Source: Nonlabens sp. MB-3u-79 | GTDB taxonomy: Bacteria; Bacteroidota; Bacteroidia; Flavobacteriales; Flavobacteriaceae | Direction: 5' to 3' | Assembly: GCF_002831625.1 (NCBI RefSeq) | Contig: NZ_CP025116.1 | Location: 1,688,501 to 1,752,500, forward strand | Length of the DNA stretch: 64,000 bases | Shown: positions 25,485 through 34,950 of the stretch, in pieces | How positions within the stretch are numbered: the first letter of the stretch is position 1 | How the letters are laid out: every line of letters starts with the position of its first letter | Position numbers and translations under genes: made by a program | Notes under the pieces: generated by a model | Told to the model about the DNA's origin: nothing | The model's input: only the letters and a program-made list of their open reading frames with translations | Databases searched by the model: none

Positions 25485-28142
25485 TTAATCAATGATTTTA
25501 ACGACTCTTTTTAATAACTGTATCAATAGAACAGGGGAGAAACTTGTCCCTATTATGATCAACCAAACAGTTGGATCAATCATTCTAAGACCAAGTATTT
25601 CATTTAATGGGGCTAGGTTGTAAAAAACAGCTATAATGATGATACAAAGCAGCAATGCGTACCACACAAAAGCATTGCAGGTAATCTCATTTTTTATAAA
25701 TGATATTTTATTTGAAGATAAATTGAACACATGCCACAATTGTGCTAATGCGAGACTAAAGAAGGTAATGTTATTACAAACTTCTGGCTCGTATTGGAGG
25801 TAAGAACTACAATACCAGCTTACTATCATAATAGGCAATGCCATTAAGAGGGCATAAACGATGATACTGATCCAATCCTTTTTGACAACAATGGCTTCTG
25901 CTGGATTACGTGGACCATTTTTCATGGTTAACTCATTGCCTTTTCCCATTCCCAATGCCAATGCCGGAAAAATATCGGTTACTAAGTTGAGAAACAGAAT
26001 CTGCATAGGAAGAATGGAGAAGGAGAAATTGAACAAGCCATAGCCAAAAACGATAAAAATTTCGGACAAATTACAGGAGAGCAAATACACTAAAAACCTT
26101 TTAATATTTTGAAAGATGGCCCTGCCTTGCTCAATGGCCGAGACAATAGAAATAAAAGAATCGTCTTTCAGTACCATCTCAGCTGTTTCTTTTGCTACCT
26201 GTGTACCTCTCAACCCCATTGCAATTCCGATATCTGCTTTTTTTAGCGCCGGAGCATCATTTATACCGTCACCAGTCATGGCGACAATATCCCCTTTTTT
26301 TTGGTAAAGGCTCACCATATCTAACTTCTGTTTGGGGTCTACTCTTGCAAATATAGTGGCGGCAAATAATAACTTTTCGGGTGGATTGCTTTCCAATTCC
26401 TTGCCAGTAATAACGATATTTTCTTTATCAGATAATTTTATCTTTTCAGCGATATGAAGAGCAGTGGCGGGATGGTCGCCCGTAATCATTATTACTCTTA
26501 TGCCTGCTTCTCTGCAAGATTGTAACGCACCTATCACATCCATTCTTGGAGGATCTAAAAACCCGATAAAACCGGAAAAAGTTAAATCTTGTAAGAACTT
26601 ATCAGTTGAGATACCAGTAGCTTCCTTAAAAGCAAAAGCAAGTACTCGGGTGCCTTGTGCTTGTATTTCTTCTGCTTTCTGTAAAAATAGTTCCTTCTCC
26701 TTTTTCGTTAATATTTCTATGGTATCTCCCTTACTGTAAGTAGTGCACTTTTCTATGAGTACTTCCACCGCTCCCTTAGCGGCTACAAAGTTGGTACTGC
26801 CGTTTTTATGTAAGGTTCCCATCACTTTAGTTTCAGAGCTAAATGCTTCCTCTGATATACGGGGATATTGTTGATTAATTTTATCAGAATCGATATGGTT
26901 ATCAGCTACAAATTGCAACAACGCAATTTCTATAGGGTCACCTAGTTCTTTTTCATTAGTTCCTTTTTCACGGATCACCGCATTGTTACACAGGGTGGAG
27001 ATCAGCAGCAGTTGGTCCATAATCACTCTATTGTTTTCAGTGCTTATTTTATTTTTCTCCACAGCGATGTACTCATCAAAAATGTATATGTTGCTGACTT
27101 CAATTTTATTTTCAGTTAGGGTTCCCGTTTTATCCGTAAAAATGGTATTGATCCCTCCGAGGGTCTCCACTGCTGCTAGCCTTTTTATCAACACATTTTT
27201 TTTAGCCATACGCAGCATTCCATAGGTTAATGCAATGGTAGCTACTATAGGCAATCCTTCGGGAATTGCTGCCACAGCTAGTGCTAATGCTGTTTCAACA
27301 ATAAGGTAGATGTCTTTACCTTGTAGAGCCCCTGTAGCAATAAAAATTAACGCCAACGCACTTGTAATCCAAATCAGCTTTTTTGTAAGACCCTGTAGCT
27401 TTTTTTCGAGAGGGGTACTACTTTGCTCTGCAGCTTCTACCAGAGACGTAATTTTACCCAATTCTGTGTGCATCCCTGTACCCGTTACTAGAACCTTAGC
27501 ATTGCCATTTACAATGGCGGTGCCCTTAAAAACCATGTTGGACTGTTCGGCTAGAGGAGTATTTTTTATAAGTGATTCCAGCCTTTTGGTTACGGGCAAA
27601 GATTCGCCGGTCAGCGCTGATTCGTCTGCTTCGAGTTGATGAAGTTCAAATAAGCGACCATCAGCAGGTACCATATCTCCGGCTTCTAAGAGCACTATAT
27701 CGCCGGGTACTATCCTTTCGGAGGGGACTTCGACTACCCAGTGATCTCTTATTACTTTGGAAACACTAACATCCATCTGTTTTAATGCACTCATGGATCT
27801 GCGTGCCTGTAATTCCATCAAAAAACCTAGGGCTGCTGTAATAAATAGTACGGCAATAATTGAAAATCCCTCCAACCAATGTTGAAAAGAAAAGGAAAGG
27901 GTAGCAGCTACTACTAGTAATAAAACGATGGGGCTTTTGAATTGAGCAAGAAGAATTAAAAAGATGCTTTGTTGTTTTTGTGCTTTATAGCTATTCCAAC
28001 CATAGTCTTTAATTCCTTTTTGTACCTGTTGCTCTGTTAGTCCACTCTGTTGATTTGCCTGAAGAAGTTGAGCAATTTTTTCTATATCCTCAGCGTGAGG
28101 AAATTTAATGGGATAGGAGTTATTTTCATTTTCGTTTTTCAT
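25485..28142 (-). CDS. P-type (P2A-like, calcium-type) cation ATPase
   Basis: The 885-residue pump has the actuator TGES, the phosphorylation motif DKTGTLTENK, TGDHPAT and GDGINDAP. Membrane helices M4 (AAIPEGLP) and M6 (NLVTDIFPALALGMG) match the Ca2+-ATPase type (PEGLP and NxxTD). It starts with the cation ATPase N-domain (ADLLQ-type helices; LTEQQVQKGIKDYGWN). It would export Ca2+ or a similar divalent cation from the cytoplasm. The gene is monocistronic on the minus strand; the ion is inferred from the motifs only. Confidence 0.93.
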   Translation of the reverse strand: MKNENENNSYPIKFPHAEDIEKIAQLLQANQQSGLTEQQVQKGIKDYGWNSYKAQKQQSIFLILLAQFKSPIVLLLVVAATLSFSFQHWLEGFSIIAVLFITAALGFLMELQARRSMSALKQMDVSVSKVIRDHWVVEVPSERIVPGDIVLLEAGDMVPADGRLFELHQLEADESALTGESLPVTKRLESLIKNTPLAEQSNMVFKGTAIVNGNAKVLVTGTGMHTELGKITSLVEAAEQSSTPLEKKLQGLTKKLIWITSALALIFIATGALQGKDIYLIVETALALAVAAIPEGLPIVATIALTYGMLRMAKKNVLIKRLAAVETLGGINTIFTDKTGTLTENKIEVSNIYIFDEYIAVEKNKISTENNRVIMDQLLLISTLCNNAVIREKGTNEKELGDPIEIALLQFVADNHIDSDKINQQYPRISEEAFSSETKVMGTLHKNGSTNFVAAKGAVEVLIEKCTTYSKGDTIEILTKKEKELFLQKAEEIQAQGTRVLAFAFKEATGISTDKFLQDLTFSGFIGFLDPPRMDVIGALQSCREAGIRVIMITGDHPATALHIAEKIKLSDKENIVITGKELESNPPEKLLFAATIFARVDPKQKLDMVSLYQKKGDIVAMTGDGINDAPALKKADIGIAMGLRGTQVAKETAEMVLKDDSFISIVSAIEQGRAIFQNIKRFLVYLLSCNLSEIFIVFGYGLFNFSFSILPMQILFLNLVTDIFPALALGMGKGNELTMKNGPRNPAEAIVVKKDWISIIVYALLMALPIMIVSWYCSSYLQYEPEVCNNITFFSLALAQLWHVFNLSSNKISFIKNEITCNAFVWYALLLCIIIIAVFYNLAPLNEILGLRMIDPTVWLIIIGTSFSPVLLIQLLKRVVKIID

Positions 28143-28821
28143 TTTTAGTTTCTCCTGATCTGGGTGATGGTATTGGACTAAAAGCTTTTTCGCAAATACG
28201 TGCAGCTAAATGAGTTGCACAAGCACTAAAGTAGCACATACACACAATAATTTAATGCATATACACCTGTTTTTACAATTCCTATTCATTTATGATGCCT
28301 TAACGACCATACTATATATCGTAGTGATGGATCAAATTACAGCTAGAGGTACACTTCATCATCGCAGTTTTTTCTAGTCCATCTGTTCACTAATTTTGCT
28401 ACAACTTATGTTTTAGAACAGCGCTATATGTACTTAAATCAACATTAAAAACATCCCTTAATAAACCCTTGTGTCTTTCTATTTTGGAAACCTAAGGGTG
28501 TTTTTTGTAGCGTCGGAGCGAGAGCACTCTAACTTTTTAGTTGTGGGTATGGAGCTAGTTTTTGCTAATTCAGATAGTAGTTTGTGTCGCATCACCTCTA
28601 TTGATATATAAGTTAGCGTCAGTACTCTGTTTGCTGTGCTCTGTTGGATCGTTCTTTTTGGATGGAGTACGATAGGAGGATTTACAGGACGCTGCTACAG
28701 GAGAAGTACTTCATTTAGAATTTTAAGAACTGAGGGATGTTGAAATTATAGAACAAAATACGACACAAGCTTTTTTGATACCGCATTAATTATCTCATAT
28801 CAACACTTTTTTAAGCACCTT
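28143..28821. other. 680-bp gene-poor region with a decayed gene tail
   Basis: It contains a minus-strand fragment at 28431-28492 encoding ISKIERHKGLLRDVFNVDL, related to the tails at 33024-33120 and 51934-52101. The rest (28500-28790) shows no continuous frame. No response regulator gene for the neighbouring kinase is present. Confidence 0.5.
28431..28492 (-). pseudogene. fragment of a dispersed gene family (DVFNVDL tail)
   Basis: On the minus strand the piece reads KIERHKGLLRDVFNVDL and is then disrupted. The DVFNVDL core matches the C-terminus of the 55-residue frame at 51934-52101 and the fragment ending at 33024. The parent family is not identified. Confidence 0.45.
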
Positions 28822-30453
28822 TTAAATCCTAATTATTGCTTTAAAACCATTTCCTATTTCGGATTCAAAAGTAATGCTGCCGTTAATAGAATGCACGCGG
28901 TTCTCCATATTTTGAAGGCCATTTCCTTTTATAAGTTGGGCTCCTACACCATTATCTTTATAGTTGATGCTAATGGAATTTCCAGTGGAGCTAAAGTTGA
29001 TGAACACAAAACTAGCCTCGCTGTGTTTTCTCATGTTGGTTAAGAGTTCTTGTAACACTCTATAAATAGCAGGTTTTTGAATATCCTTCAAGTTTTTCCA
29101 ATCCATGAGTTGAAGTCCTTTTGTGATGACAGTTACATTTTCATTTTTATAACTCAATAAAAGATCACTAAGCAGCTCTGTATACGGAATATGGAGATCT
29201 ATAGAACTGTTTTGTTTTGAAATATCTCTGGTTCTCTTATAGATGTTTTCTAGATGGTCTAATAATTCTATATTGCTATTGGAACCTGTCTGTAGTTGAG
29301 TCATTACATGATAAACATCATTTGCAACCTCGTCATGAATCTTTCTAGAGATGCGCGTTTCTGTATTATAGACTTCCTGTAGTTTTTCTTTTTTGTGTTG
29401 ATAGGATAAAATAAAATAAATAGATAGGGATGCCAAAGCAATAAATAACAAGAGGTAAAGCAGTCGCTCATTGTCGAGTTGACTATTTTTAAGGTCTTTT
29501 TCTTTTTTATCGTATTGATAAACGTAATAATTAAAGTTATTGCGTTGCTCCTCTTCCATGTTGTTGAGACTGTCATTTAGCCTGATGTAGGATAAAGCGT
29601 ATTCAGTTTCTCCAGTTTCTACTTTTAATCGTAGAGCGCTTTGTAAATGCTCAGGAAATTTGGTTATACGGGCTGTTTCAAGAAACTTATCAGAATATTT
29701 TTTCATATTTAAGCTGTCTTTGGCATCTTTATAAAAACGAGTCAAGTGGTTGTAACTGGATATCATTCCATTGGGGTATTGATCTTTTAATCTTAAGTCT
29801 AATGCCTCTAACATGCCTTTTTCTGCGTTGGGTATGTGGAGTTGAGATTCAATAAAACTCAAATTACTCAATGTTCTTGCAATCTCTACCGTATTAGCAC
29901 TTTCTAAGGCTTTGTTATAGGCGGCTTTATAAAAAGATAAAGCGGTTTCTAGTTCGTTTTTGAATTCGTAGACGTATCCCTTGTTATTCAATAGGACCGC
30001 TCTATCAGCAGGTAAGCTGGCTGTGGTTAAGGCTTCATCATAAAGAGCTAATGATTGTGAATAATCCTTCCTTTCCCTATAAATTTTGGCCAACTCACCA
30101 ATGGAAGTGGTGTAACAAATCTCAGTCCAGGCGGTTTTATTTTCAAGCTCAGCTAAGAGATCTATGCATTCTAGATGTAAGAGCTCACTTTCAGAGGTAT
30201 AGCCCAATCGCATTTGTATACGTGCCAGATTTTGAATAGCATAAATGTACCTAGTTCTATCTTCTTTTTTTTTAGAATTATCTATCTTAAGCTGTGTAAA
30301 GAATTGATAAGCTTTAGCCAGGTCATTAGATTTTAACGGGTTGCTAATTTTGTTGGAGTAATAAGATAAACTATCGGTTTCTTGAGCATTTGATGTAGAG
30401 CTCAAAAAAGATAAAAGACAAAAAAAGAGGAATGAAGTTAAGGTTGCTTTCAT
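28822..30453 (-). CDS. TPR sensor histidine kinase (HisKA_3/HATPase type)
   Basis: The 543-residue protein has a signal peptide (MKATLTSFLFFCLLSFLSST), a periplasmic TPR region to about 320 (LYDEALTTASLPADRAVLLN, ALSFYKAAYNKALES), one transmembrane segment (LLYLLLFIALASLSIYFIL), the dimerisation motif SRKIHDEVANDVYH with the phospho-His, and an HATPase with the N-box LLTNMRKHSEAS and DNGVGA plus GNGLQNM. Such NarX/LiaS-like kinases normally pair with a LuxR-type regulator encoded beside them; none is visible here. It lies at the border of conserved and accessory DNA. Confidence 0.9.
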   Translation of the reverse strand: MKATLTSFLFFCLLSFLSSTSNAQETDSLSYYSNKISNPLKSNDLAKAYQFFTQLKIDNSKKKEDRTRYIYAIQNLARIQMRLGYTSESELLHLECIDLLAELENKTAWTEICYTTSIGELAKIYRERKDYSQSLALYDEALTTASLPADRAVLLNNKGYVYEFKNELETALSFYKAAYNKALESANTVEIARTLSNLSFIESQLHIPNAEKGMLEALDLRLKDQYPNGMISSYNHLTRFYKDAKDSLNMKKYSDKFLETARITKFPEHLQSALRLKVETGETEYALSYIRLNDSLNNMEEEQRNNFNYYVYQYDKKEKDLKNSQLDNERLLYLLLFIALASLSIYFILSYQHKKEKLQEVYNTETRISRKIHDEVANDVYHVMTQLQTGSNSNIELLDHLENIYKRTRDISKQNSSIDLHIPYTELLSDLLLSYKNENVTVITKGLQLMDWKNLKDIQKPAIYRVLQELLTNMRKHSEASFVFINFSSTGNSISINYKDNGVGAQLIKGNGLQNMENRVHSINGSITFESEIGNGFKAIIRI

Positions 30454-30493
30454 GTCTCTAAAATACTACCTAAATTTAAAATGTAGGATTAAT

Positions 30494-30570
30494 CTTTATA
30501 ATTATCTACAGGAGGTGGCGGTGGAGGAGGTGTTTCAACCGTTCCTTCATTTTTAGCAATTATAATTTAT
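30494..30570 (-). pseudogene. gene tail fragment with poly-proline end
   Basis: A short minus-strand frame between two stops reads AKNEGTVET, seven Pro, then VDNYKD and a stop. It has no start codon. It looks like the leftover C-terminus of a protein, just upstream of the histidine kinase gene. Confidence 0.3.
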
Positions 30571-30614
30571 TTGATTTTTCGGTATTATTTTTTAGCATAT
30601 AAAAATGGGTACGT

Positions 30615-30956
30615 TTATTCAAAAGGGTTTGTTGTCCATACCGTTAGCTCGGGAATAAAGCCTTTGTTGCGCATTTCTACAATCGATATAATAGTATGTG
30701 CAATATCTTCTGGTCCTAGCTTGTTAAATTGTTCTTTATGGTCTTCACGATTTTCTCGTGATCGATACCTAAATGCAGTTGTAACTTCACTTGGGTTTAC
30801 TAAAGTTACGCGACTATTATATTTTCGTAATTCAGCCTGCCAAGATTGCGTCATTGCTCTAACTGCAAACTTTGATACAGCAAAAACTGAACCTTGTGCA
30901 AAACCTTTTTGGCTAGCGCTTCCTCCACTATTTATAATAGTGCCAGTGCTTACTTC
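30615..30956 (-). pseudogene. 5'-truncated short-chain dehydrogenase remnant
   Basis: The frame reads STGTIINSGGSASQKGF, SVFAVSKFAVRAMTQSWQAE, VTLVNPSEVTTAFRYRSREN and ends with GFIPELTVWTTNPFE. This is the second half of an SDR/3-oxoacyl-ACP reductase. The N-terminal Rossmann nucleotide-binding part is missing, an in-frame TAG precedes it, and the catalytic Tyr of YxxxK is Phe (FAVSK). It is non-functional. Confidence 0.78.
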
Positions 30957-31256
30957 CTAAAATTAGAGTCTGATGATTTTTCTCAAACTATAAAGCTTAT
31001 CAAAAAGTAAGTTTTCTAACGCTTTAAAAAGCCGCTTGATCTCAGAAGGTAAAGCGGTTTTTTGACGACTCATTTTCCATCTTAGAATTTAAACACTAGA
31101 CAGTTACTAGTAGTGTTTTATGGGTTAGTATTCTTCTCGCTTTCGCGAAAGCGGTACCCACACAAAACCTATAACCTATAAGAGGTATCATATCCTATTC
31201 TAAAAATTATATAGGATGCAGAGGAGGTGTCTTGAAAGACTAGAGGGGTTTATTTT
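30957..31256. other. intergenic region with palindrome
   Basis: About 300 bp without a gene. It holds the last copy of the CGCTTTCGCGAAAGCG palindrome (31138-31153). A short inverted sequence AAAGCCGCTT / AAGCGGTTTTTTG near 31023-31065 could terminate transcription. Confidence 0.4.
31138..31153. repeat. 16-bp palindrome CGCTTTCGCGAAAGCG (rightmost copy)
   Basis: Exact copy. I find no further copy in the remaining 33 kb of the window. Confidence 0.9.
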
Positions 31257-31553
31257 TTATAGCCTTATCACGCTATTTTCACCTCCAGCATAGTCATTCC
31301 ATGCATAAGAATCTGCTTCTTCTTCATTTAAATAAGCACCATCCACGAGGTATTTAAATTCATAAGAATTAGAAGTTTCTAAGTCAACGGTTGTTTTAAA
31401 GCTTCCATTTTTTAATTTTTTAAGAGGAGTTGCTTGATCATTCCAGTTGTTAAAACTTCCTACAACAGCAACATTTGTTGCCTCTTCAACAGGTAGCATA
31501 AATGTTACCTTACAGACCGGTTTGCTTTTTAAAAATTGTTTCTTGAGGGCCAT
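31257..31553 (-). CDS. glycogen-binding (CBM48/AMPK-like) domain protein, 98 aa
   Basis: A single isoamylase early-set fold: KVTFMLPVEEATNVAVVGSF, then NNWNDQATPLKKLKNGSF, SYEFKYLVDG and YLNEEEADSYAWNDYAGGEN. The Trp and Lys in NNWN and PLKK and the final ENSVIRL are family hallmarks. It probably binds glycogen or another alpha-glucan in the cytoplasm; there is no catalytic domain and no signal peptide. It stands alone and is the last clearly native-looking gene before the accessory region. Confidence 0.88.
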   Translation of the reverse strand: MALKKQFLKSKPVCKVTFMLPVEEATNVAVVGSFNNWNDQATPLKKLKNGSFKTTVDLETSNSYEFKYLVDGAYLNEEEADSYAWNDYAGGENSVIRL

Positions 31554-31867
31554 AATTGATTTTTTTTAAATTCTGAAATAAAAATAAAGAAAAATAAATA
31601 AAAACAACTATTTGAAAAACAGAATGTTAGGATAAATGTAAATATTTATTAGATTGATAGTCAGTAGGTTTAAATTTTAATTATTTCTAAAGAAGCCTGA
31701 TGATAAATTAGCATTTTCTTAAAAAACAAGATAAAAATTTAACATTCAATTTTAGTTGCTTTTCAACTAAATCGTGTGCGTAAAAAGGTAAAAAGCCATA
31801 AAAAAGTTCAAAAATGTCAGATTGGAGCCTTTTTTACTGTGGATGGATGGGATTAGTTGCATCCTTT
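31554..31867. other. AT-rich intergenic region
   Basis: Upstream region of the CBM48 gene and left flank of the accessory region. No gene or structured site recognised. Confidence 0.4.
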
Positions 31868-31989
31868 ATTTAAAAACAACTCCCTTACGGATTACCGTAC
31901 ATCAACAACCCCTTTCTTATCGTATTATTAACCTGAAAAATGGAAAGCCAATTTACAGACTGCTTTTTTGAGATGTAGTGTTGAAAAAC
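31868..31989. repeat. dispersed repeat A, copy 1 (122 bp)
   Basis: Aligns without gaps to 54494-54615, both beginning ATTTAAAAAC and ending GAAAAAC, with scattered substitutions. Minus-strand frames across both copies share KKQSVNW and FQVNNTIRK, perhaps the tail of a former gene. Confidence 0.75.
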
Positions 31990-32026
31990 TAGCAGCATCT
32001 GAGATAAGCGTTTTAGAGCATAAGCA

Positions 32027-32216
32027 TTATTAACGGTGATGTATATGGCTCTTAGCGTGTAAATTACTTTTCGGATGAAACACAAGCCGAATTTTTAAAT
32101 TTTATTATCACTTTTTTTTCTCAATAAGCCAAATTAAAAAATTTGGCGGACTTCCAAATATGCCATAACTTCGATTAAACAACTAATTAGCTATGAGCTA
32201 TATACGGTGTTGTGTG
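32027..32216. repeat. attC-like spacer, type I, copy 1
   Basis: Left end TTAACGGTGATGTATATGGC and right end AGCTATATACGGTGTTGTG form an imperfect inverted repeat. The interior carries a long AT-rich stem, GCCGAATTTTTAAATTT against AAATTTGGCGG-type sequence near 32140. It follows the 3' end of the gene at 32228-32764. Confidence 0.6.
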
Positions 32217-32227
32217 TAGTGCTTTCG

Positions 32228-32764
32228 TCACATTTTTGTTCCTATATAATATACTTTTTTGTTTTTCGGCACTACATAAATTAGTTCTGCTCCAGTCGGT
32301 GTAACTCCATTGCAATAGATACTCCATGGATAAACATAAACTTCTTCCTTTTTTAAATCTTCTAATTTAGGAAACCACGGTATTTCGTGTTCCCATCCAC
32401 TTGTCATTTCAACTGCATCTTTCAAAACTTTGGGTAAACTATCTAAACGATAAAAACCTTTTTTATTTTTCAATTCTTCGCGAGTGACTTTCGATATGTC
32501 AATCGCATAAGCGTCTAAAAAGTCGCCAGTAAATGAGCGTCCGGATTCATAACTATTCGTTACTTTTTCAATTCTTTCGTCTCCAAGTCTGCACCAATTC
32601 AGTACAAATCTCACATCAGATTTTGTGGCTTTATTTTCAACCGTTTTATTTCCGATTGTGGTTGAATAGGCGAGGTACCCCAATATCAGAATTATTCCAA
32701 TTAAAGATATTCCGCCCCAGATTGTTAGAGCTTTTTTTCCTAAATTATAAATTCTGTTCTTCAA
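32228..32764 (-). CDS. hypothetical membrane-anchored protein, 178 aa
   Basis: One N-terminal transmembrane segment (GGISLIGIILILGYLAYSTT, about 17-36) is followed by a soluble domain with conserved-looking aromatic and Cys positions (VLNWCRLGDERIEKVTNSYE, YVYPWSIYCNGVTPTGAELI). I do not recognise the family. It sits as a single gene between a type I attC-like spacer at its 3' end and repeat B at its 5' end, so it may be the first cassette of this part of the array. Confidence 0.6.
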   Translation of the reverse strand: MKNRIYNLGKKALTIWGGISLIGIILILGYLAYSTTIGNKTVENKATKSDVRFVLNWCRLGDERIEKVTNSYESGRSFTGDFLDAYAIDISKVTREELKNKKGFYRLDSLPKVLKDAVEMTSGWEHEIPWFPKLEDLKKEEVYVYPWSIYCNGVTPTGAELIYVVPKNKKVYYIGTKM

Positions 32765-32810
32765 TTAATATAAGTTCAAATGTTTATTTTGCATTACACA
32801 CAACTCGTTA

Positions 32811-33060
32811 TATACACACTAATGTAATACATATCCTACTATCTGATTTGGATATGGTTAACTTTTCGATAATAGGAGCCTTTCCAATTTGTTGTTACAA
32901 GGAAGAAACATTCTTGATATTAGCTAAAGTTTTCTATACCTGTTTTGTTGATGGTAGAGTTGTGAACAGGTCATTGGATCAACAAATAAAATACTATTCA
33001 TTTCATTTAGGTTACGGGTTTCCTCATTCCTTGATGTCTTTATCTAAATCAACATGAAAA
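32811..33060. repeat. dispersed repeat B, copy 1
   Basis: Shares TAATGTAATACATATC-type sequence, AATTTGTTGTTACAAGGAAG and GGTTACGGGTTTCCTCATTC with copies at about 51717-51975 and, in shorter form, 54317-54480. In copies 1 and 2 it is the 3' flank of the same minus-strand gene tail. Confidence 0.7.
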
Positions 33061-33120
33061 ACTTGTGTCTGTAATTTTCTACGTATTTCAATGTAAATGA
33101 GACTATTCCTTAGAAAGATT
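33024..33120 (-). pseudogene. fragment of a dispersed gene family (VFHVDLDKDIKE tail)
   Basis: The minus-strand frame ends LIYIEIRRKLQTQ, VFHVDLDKDIKE, stop TGA at 33024-33026. It matches SHIEIRKSVLTDVFNVDLDK at 51934-52101. Upstream of it the frame decays. The function of the parent is unknown. Confidence 0.5.
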
Positions 33121-33633
33121 ACATAAAAAACAATATTTCGTTAAGAATTAAAAGTTAGATAAAATTGTGTTTCAATGATATATTCAAAGGCTATCAAAAC
33201 ACCTTTTTACTATATCACGTTGAAAATAATTATGCGGGGAATTAATTTTAATAGCTTGTCAACACCAATCTACTTATTAAACATAAAAGCAATAATTTTG
33301 TAACAATTACATTAACGGGATCGTTTCAGCATTGTTATTCAGGAATACCGGCTTAAATAACTCTTAAGGTTTGTTATTTTTTGTATGGAACTATTCGTTT
33401 TATAAATTCATCGGATATCCTATCATTCATAACTATTGGTATAATAAACGGTAAGAAGCTAATCTAGGATACTACAGAAATTAAATGTATTCGTAAGAAA
33501 CAAGATGCTTTAATTATATTTCCATTATTTTCCGATAGGTACTGAAACATATTCTTTAACTTGAAATTTCTAAAATATCCTTTTGAATTTTTAGATAACT
33601 TAACTACCACTTTAATACTAAAATCAAACGACT

Positions 33634-34185
33634 ATGAACAAAAATCAAGACTGGTTACAAAAAGGTCGTGATGGCTGGAGCAATAGAGGTAGTAAAAGAC
33701 CACCTTTTGCTATTGAACCAAAGGAAGGTCAGCGTTCTGTTTGGGACTTTCCGCGTCCACCTGTAATTGAAAAAGTGACTGAAACTTTACTTGTGAAATA
33801 CAAAGGTGAAACCATTGCAGATACTCAGAATGCTTGCGCAGTTTTAGAGACAGCGAGCCCACCTACGTATTACGTCCCACGTGAGGATGTAGAGCTGCAT
33901 ATGCTATCACAAATATCTGGAAAAAGCTCTTTATGCGAGTGGAAGGGTGAAGCTAATTATTGGGCATTAAAGGAGAACAAGAATCGGCCTGTCGCTTGGT
34001 CCTATGCAAATCCGTTTCAAGAATTTTCTGAGTTAAAAGACTACTTTGCTTTCTATCCTCAACACTTAGAATGCTTTGTAAATGGAATTCAAGTAAAATC
34101 GCAACCTGGAGAGTTTTATGCTGGTTGGATCACACCTGACTTGACTGGACCTTTCAAAGGGGAAAGCGGTACAAGCCATTGGTAA
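33634..34185 (+). CDS. DUF427 domain-containing protein, 183 aa
   Basis: Soluble cytoplasmic protein with the DUF427 signature: RPPVIEKVTETLLVKYKGET, IADTQNACAVLETASPPTYY, the short PREDVELHML, then CEWKGEANYWAL and VAWSYANPFQEFSELKDYFA with FYPQHLECFVNG. DUF427 proteins are small beta-rich domains of unsettled function. It is on the plus strand, opposite to the surrounding cassette-like genes, and has its own terminator-like hairpin. The ATG is preceded by an AT-rich leader. Confidence 0.9.
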   Translation: MNKNQDWLQKGRDGWSNRGSKRPPFAIEPKEGQRSVWDFPRPPVIEKVTETLLVKYKGETIADTQNACAVLETASPPTYYVPREDVELHMLSQISGKSSLCEWKGEANYWALKENKNRPVAWSYANPFQEFSELKDYFAFYPQHLECFVNGIQVKSQPGEFYAGWITPDLTGPFKGESGTSHW

Positions 34186-34330
34186 GACTTATTAATATGA
34201 GGTTTAACACTAGGTTGCAATAGCGCTTTAAAATTGCATTTTTAAACTAACCTGATTTCTGTTGTATGTTGTATGTTGTAAACTTACTGACATAGTGCGT
34301 CAACATTAAGCTTATGTCTAAATATACAAA

Positions 34331-34394
34331 CAACAAGACTGCAACATCCACTTGTTAGCGTTTGTTGCAGCCTTGTTGTAATTTTGTTTTTTAA
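34331..34394 (+). terminator. terminator-like hairpin after the DUF427 gene
   Basis: 16-bp arms CAACAAGACTGCAACA (34331-34346) and TGTTGCAGCCTTGTTG (34363-34378) pair with one mismatch and are followed by TAATTTTGTTTTTT. It lies about 145 nt after the stop. Confidence 0.6.
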
Positions 34395-34451
34395 CAATGC
34401 TTTACTATTGGTCATAGTAACACATTTATACAACAGAACAACTCATAAATA

Positions 34452-34930
34452 TCAATTCATGGACTTCGTCTCTAAATAAAAACTCTTCAATACATCTCTT
34501 ACAATTTCCTTGACCTTGACCAATTCTTTAGCATCAAGATCTTTTTCATTTCCACAAGGCTTTCTACTCCTTGACTGAGATGAAATTCATATTGTAAAAT
34601 TATAAGGTCATCTGTCTGATAGATTAACTCTTCAATTTTAATTATATCATTAAGAGGTATTTGAAATGATACAAATGATCTAAATAAAATTTCTTTTTGA
34701 AGAGTTGGATCTTCATACATTAATGTAGTGGTCGAATACAATAGCGAATTTGACTACTCATTGTAAACCAAATCTCCAGCTTTATCTTCTATAAGATCCT
34801 TGTCACTCCATTATGAATTAAAATATTCTAAAGCGTCAATGTTAATCTGAATTTTGTTTTGCGGAGAAGCTGGGTAAGAATAAAAAAGGAATAAAAATAA
34901 AGACTATATTATTATCGATTTTGTGTTCAT
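34452..34930 (-). pseudogene. decayed gene of a secreted protein (three nonsense codons, one frameshift)
   Basis: From ATG 34928-34930 the frame reads MNTKSIII-stop-SLFLFLFYSYPASPQ, a signal peptide broken by TAG. Further in-frame stops follow FNS (TAA) and VYNE (TAG). It then continues TTLMYEDPTLQKEILFRSFV and EFHLSQGVESLVEMKK. Near the A-run at about 34545 the frame must shift to give DLDAKELVKVKEIVRDVLKS and end FYLETKSMN at TGA 34452. The parent family is not recognised. Start and end fit the cassette layout, with an attC-like spacer on its 5' side. Confidence 0.65.
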
Positions 34931-34950
34931 TAAGTATGTTTTAAATGTTT

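Larger units (their letters stand above)
32765..33633. other. 870-bp gene-poor region holding repeat B and a gene tail
   Basis: Contains repeat B (32811-33060) and the fragment ending at 33024. From 33130 to 33630 it is AT-rich with no gene; it includes the upstream region of the plus-strand DUF427 gene. Confidence 0.5.

Noticed and set aside
34331..34378. Long hairpin considered as another attC-like site
   Set aside because: The arms pair almost perfectly, are followed by T residues and lie downstream of a plus-strand gene, which fits a terminator better.
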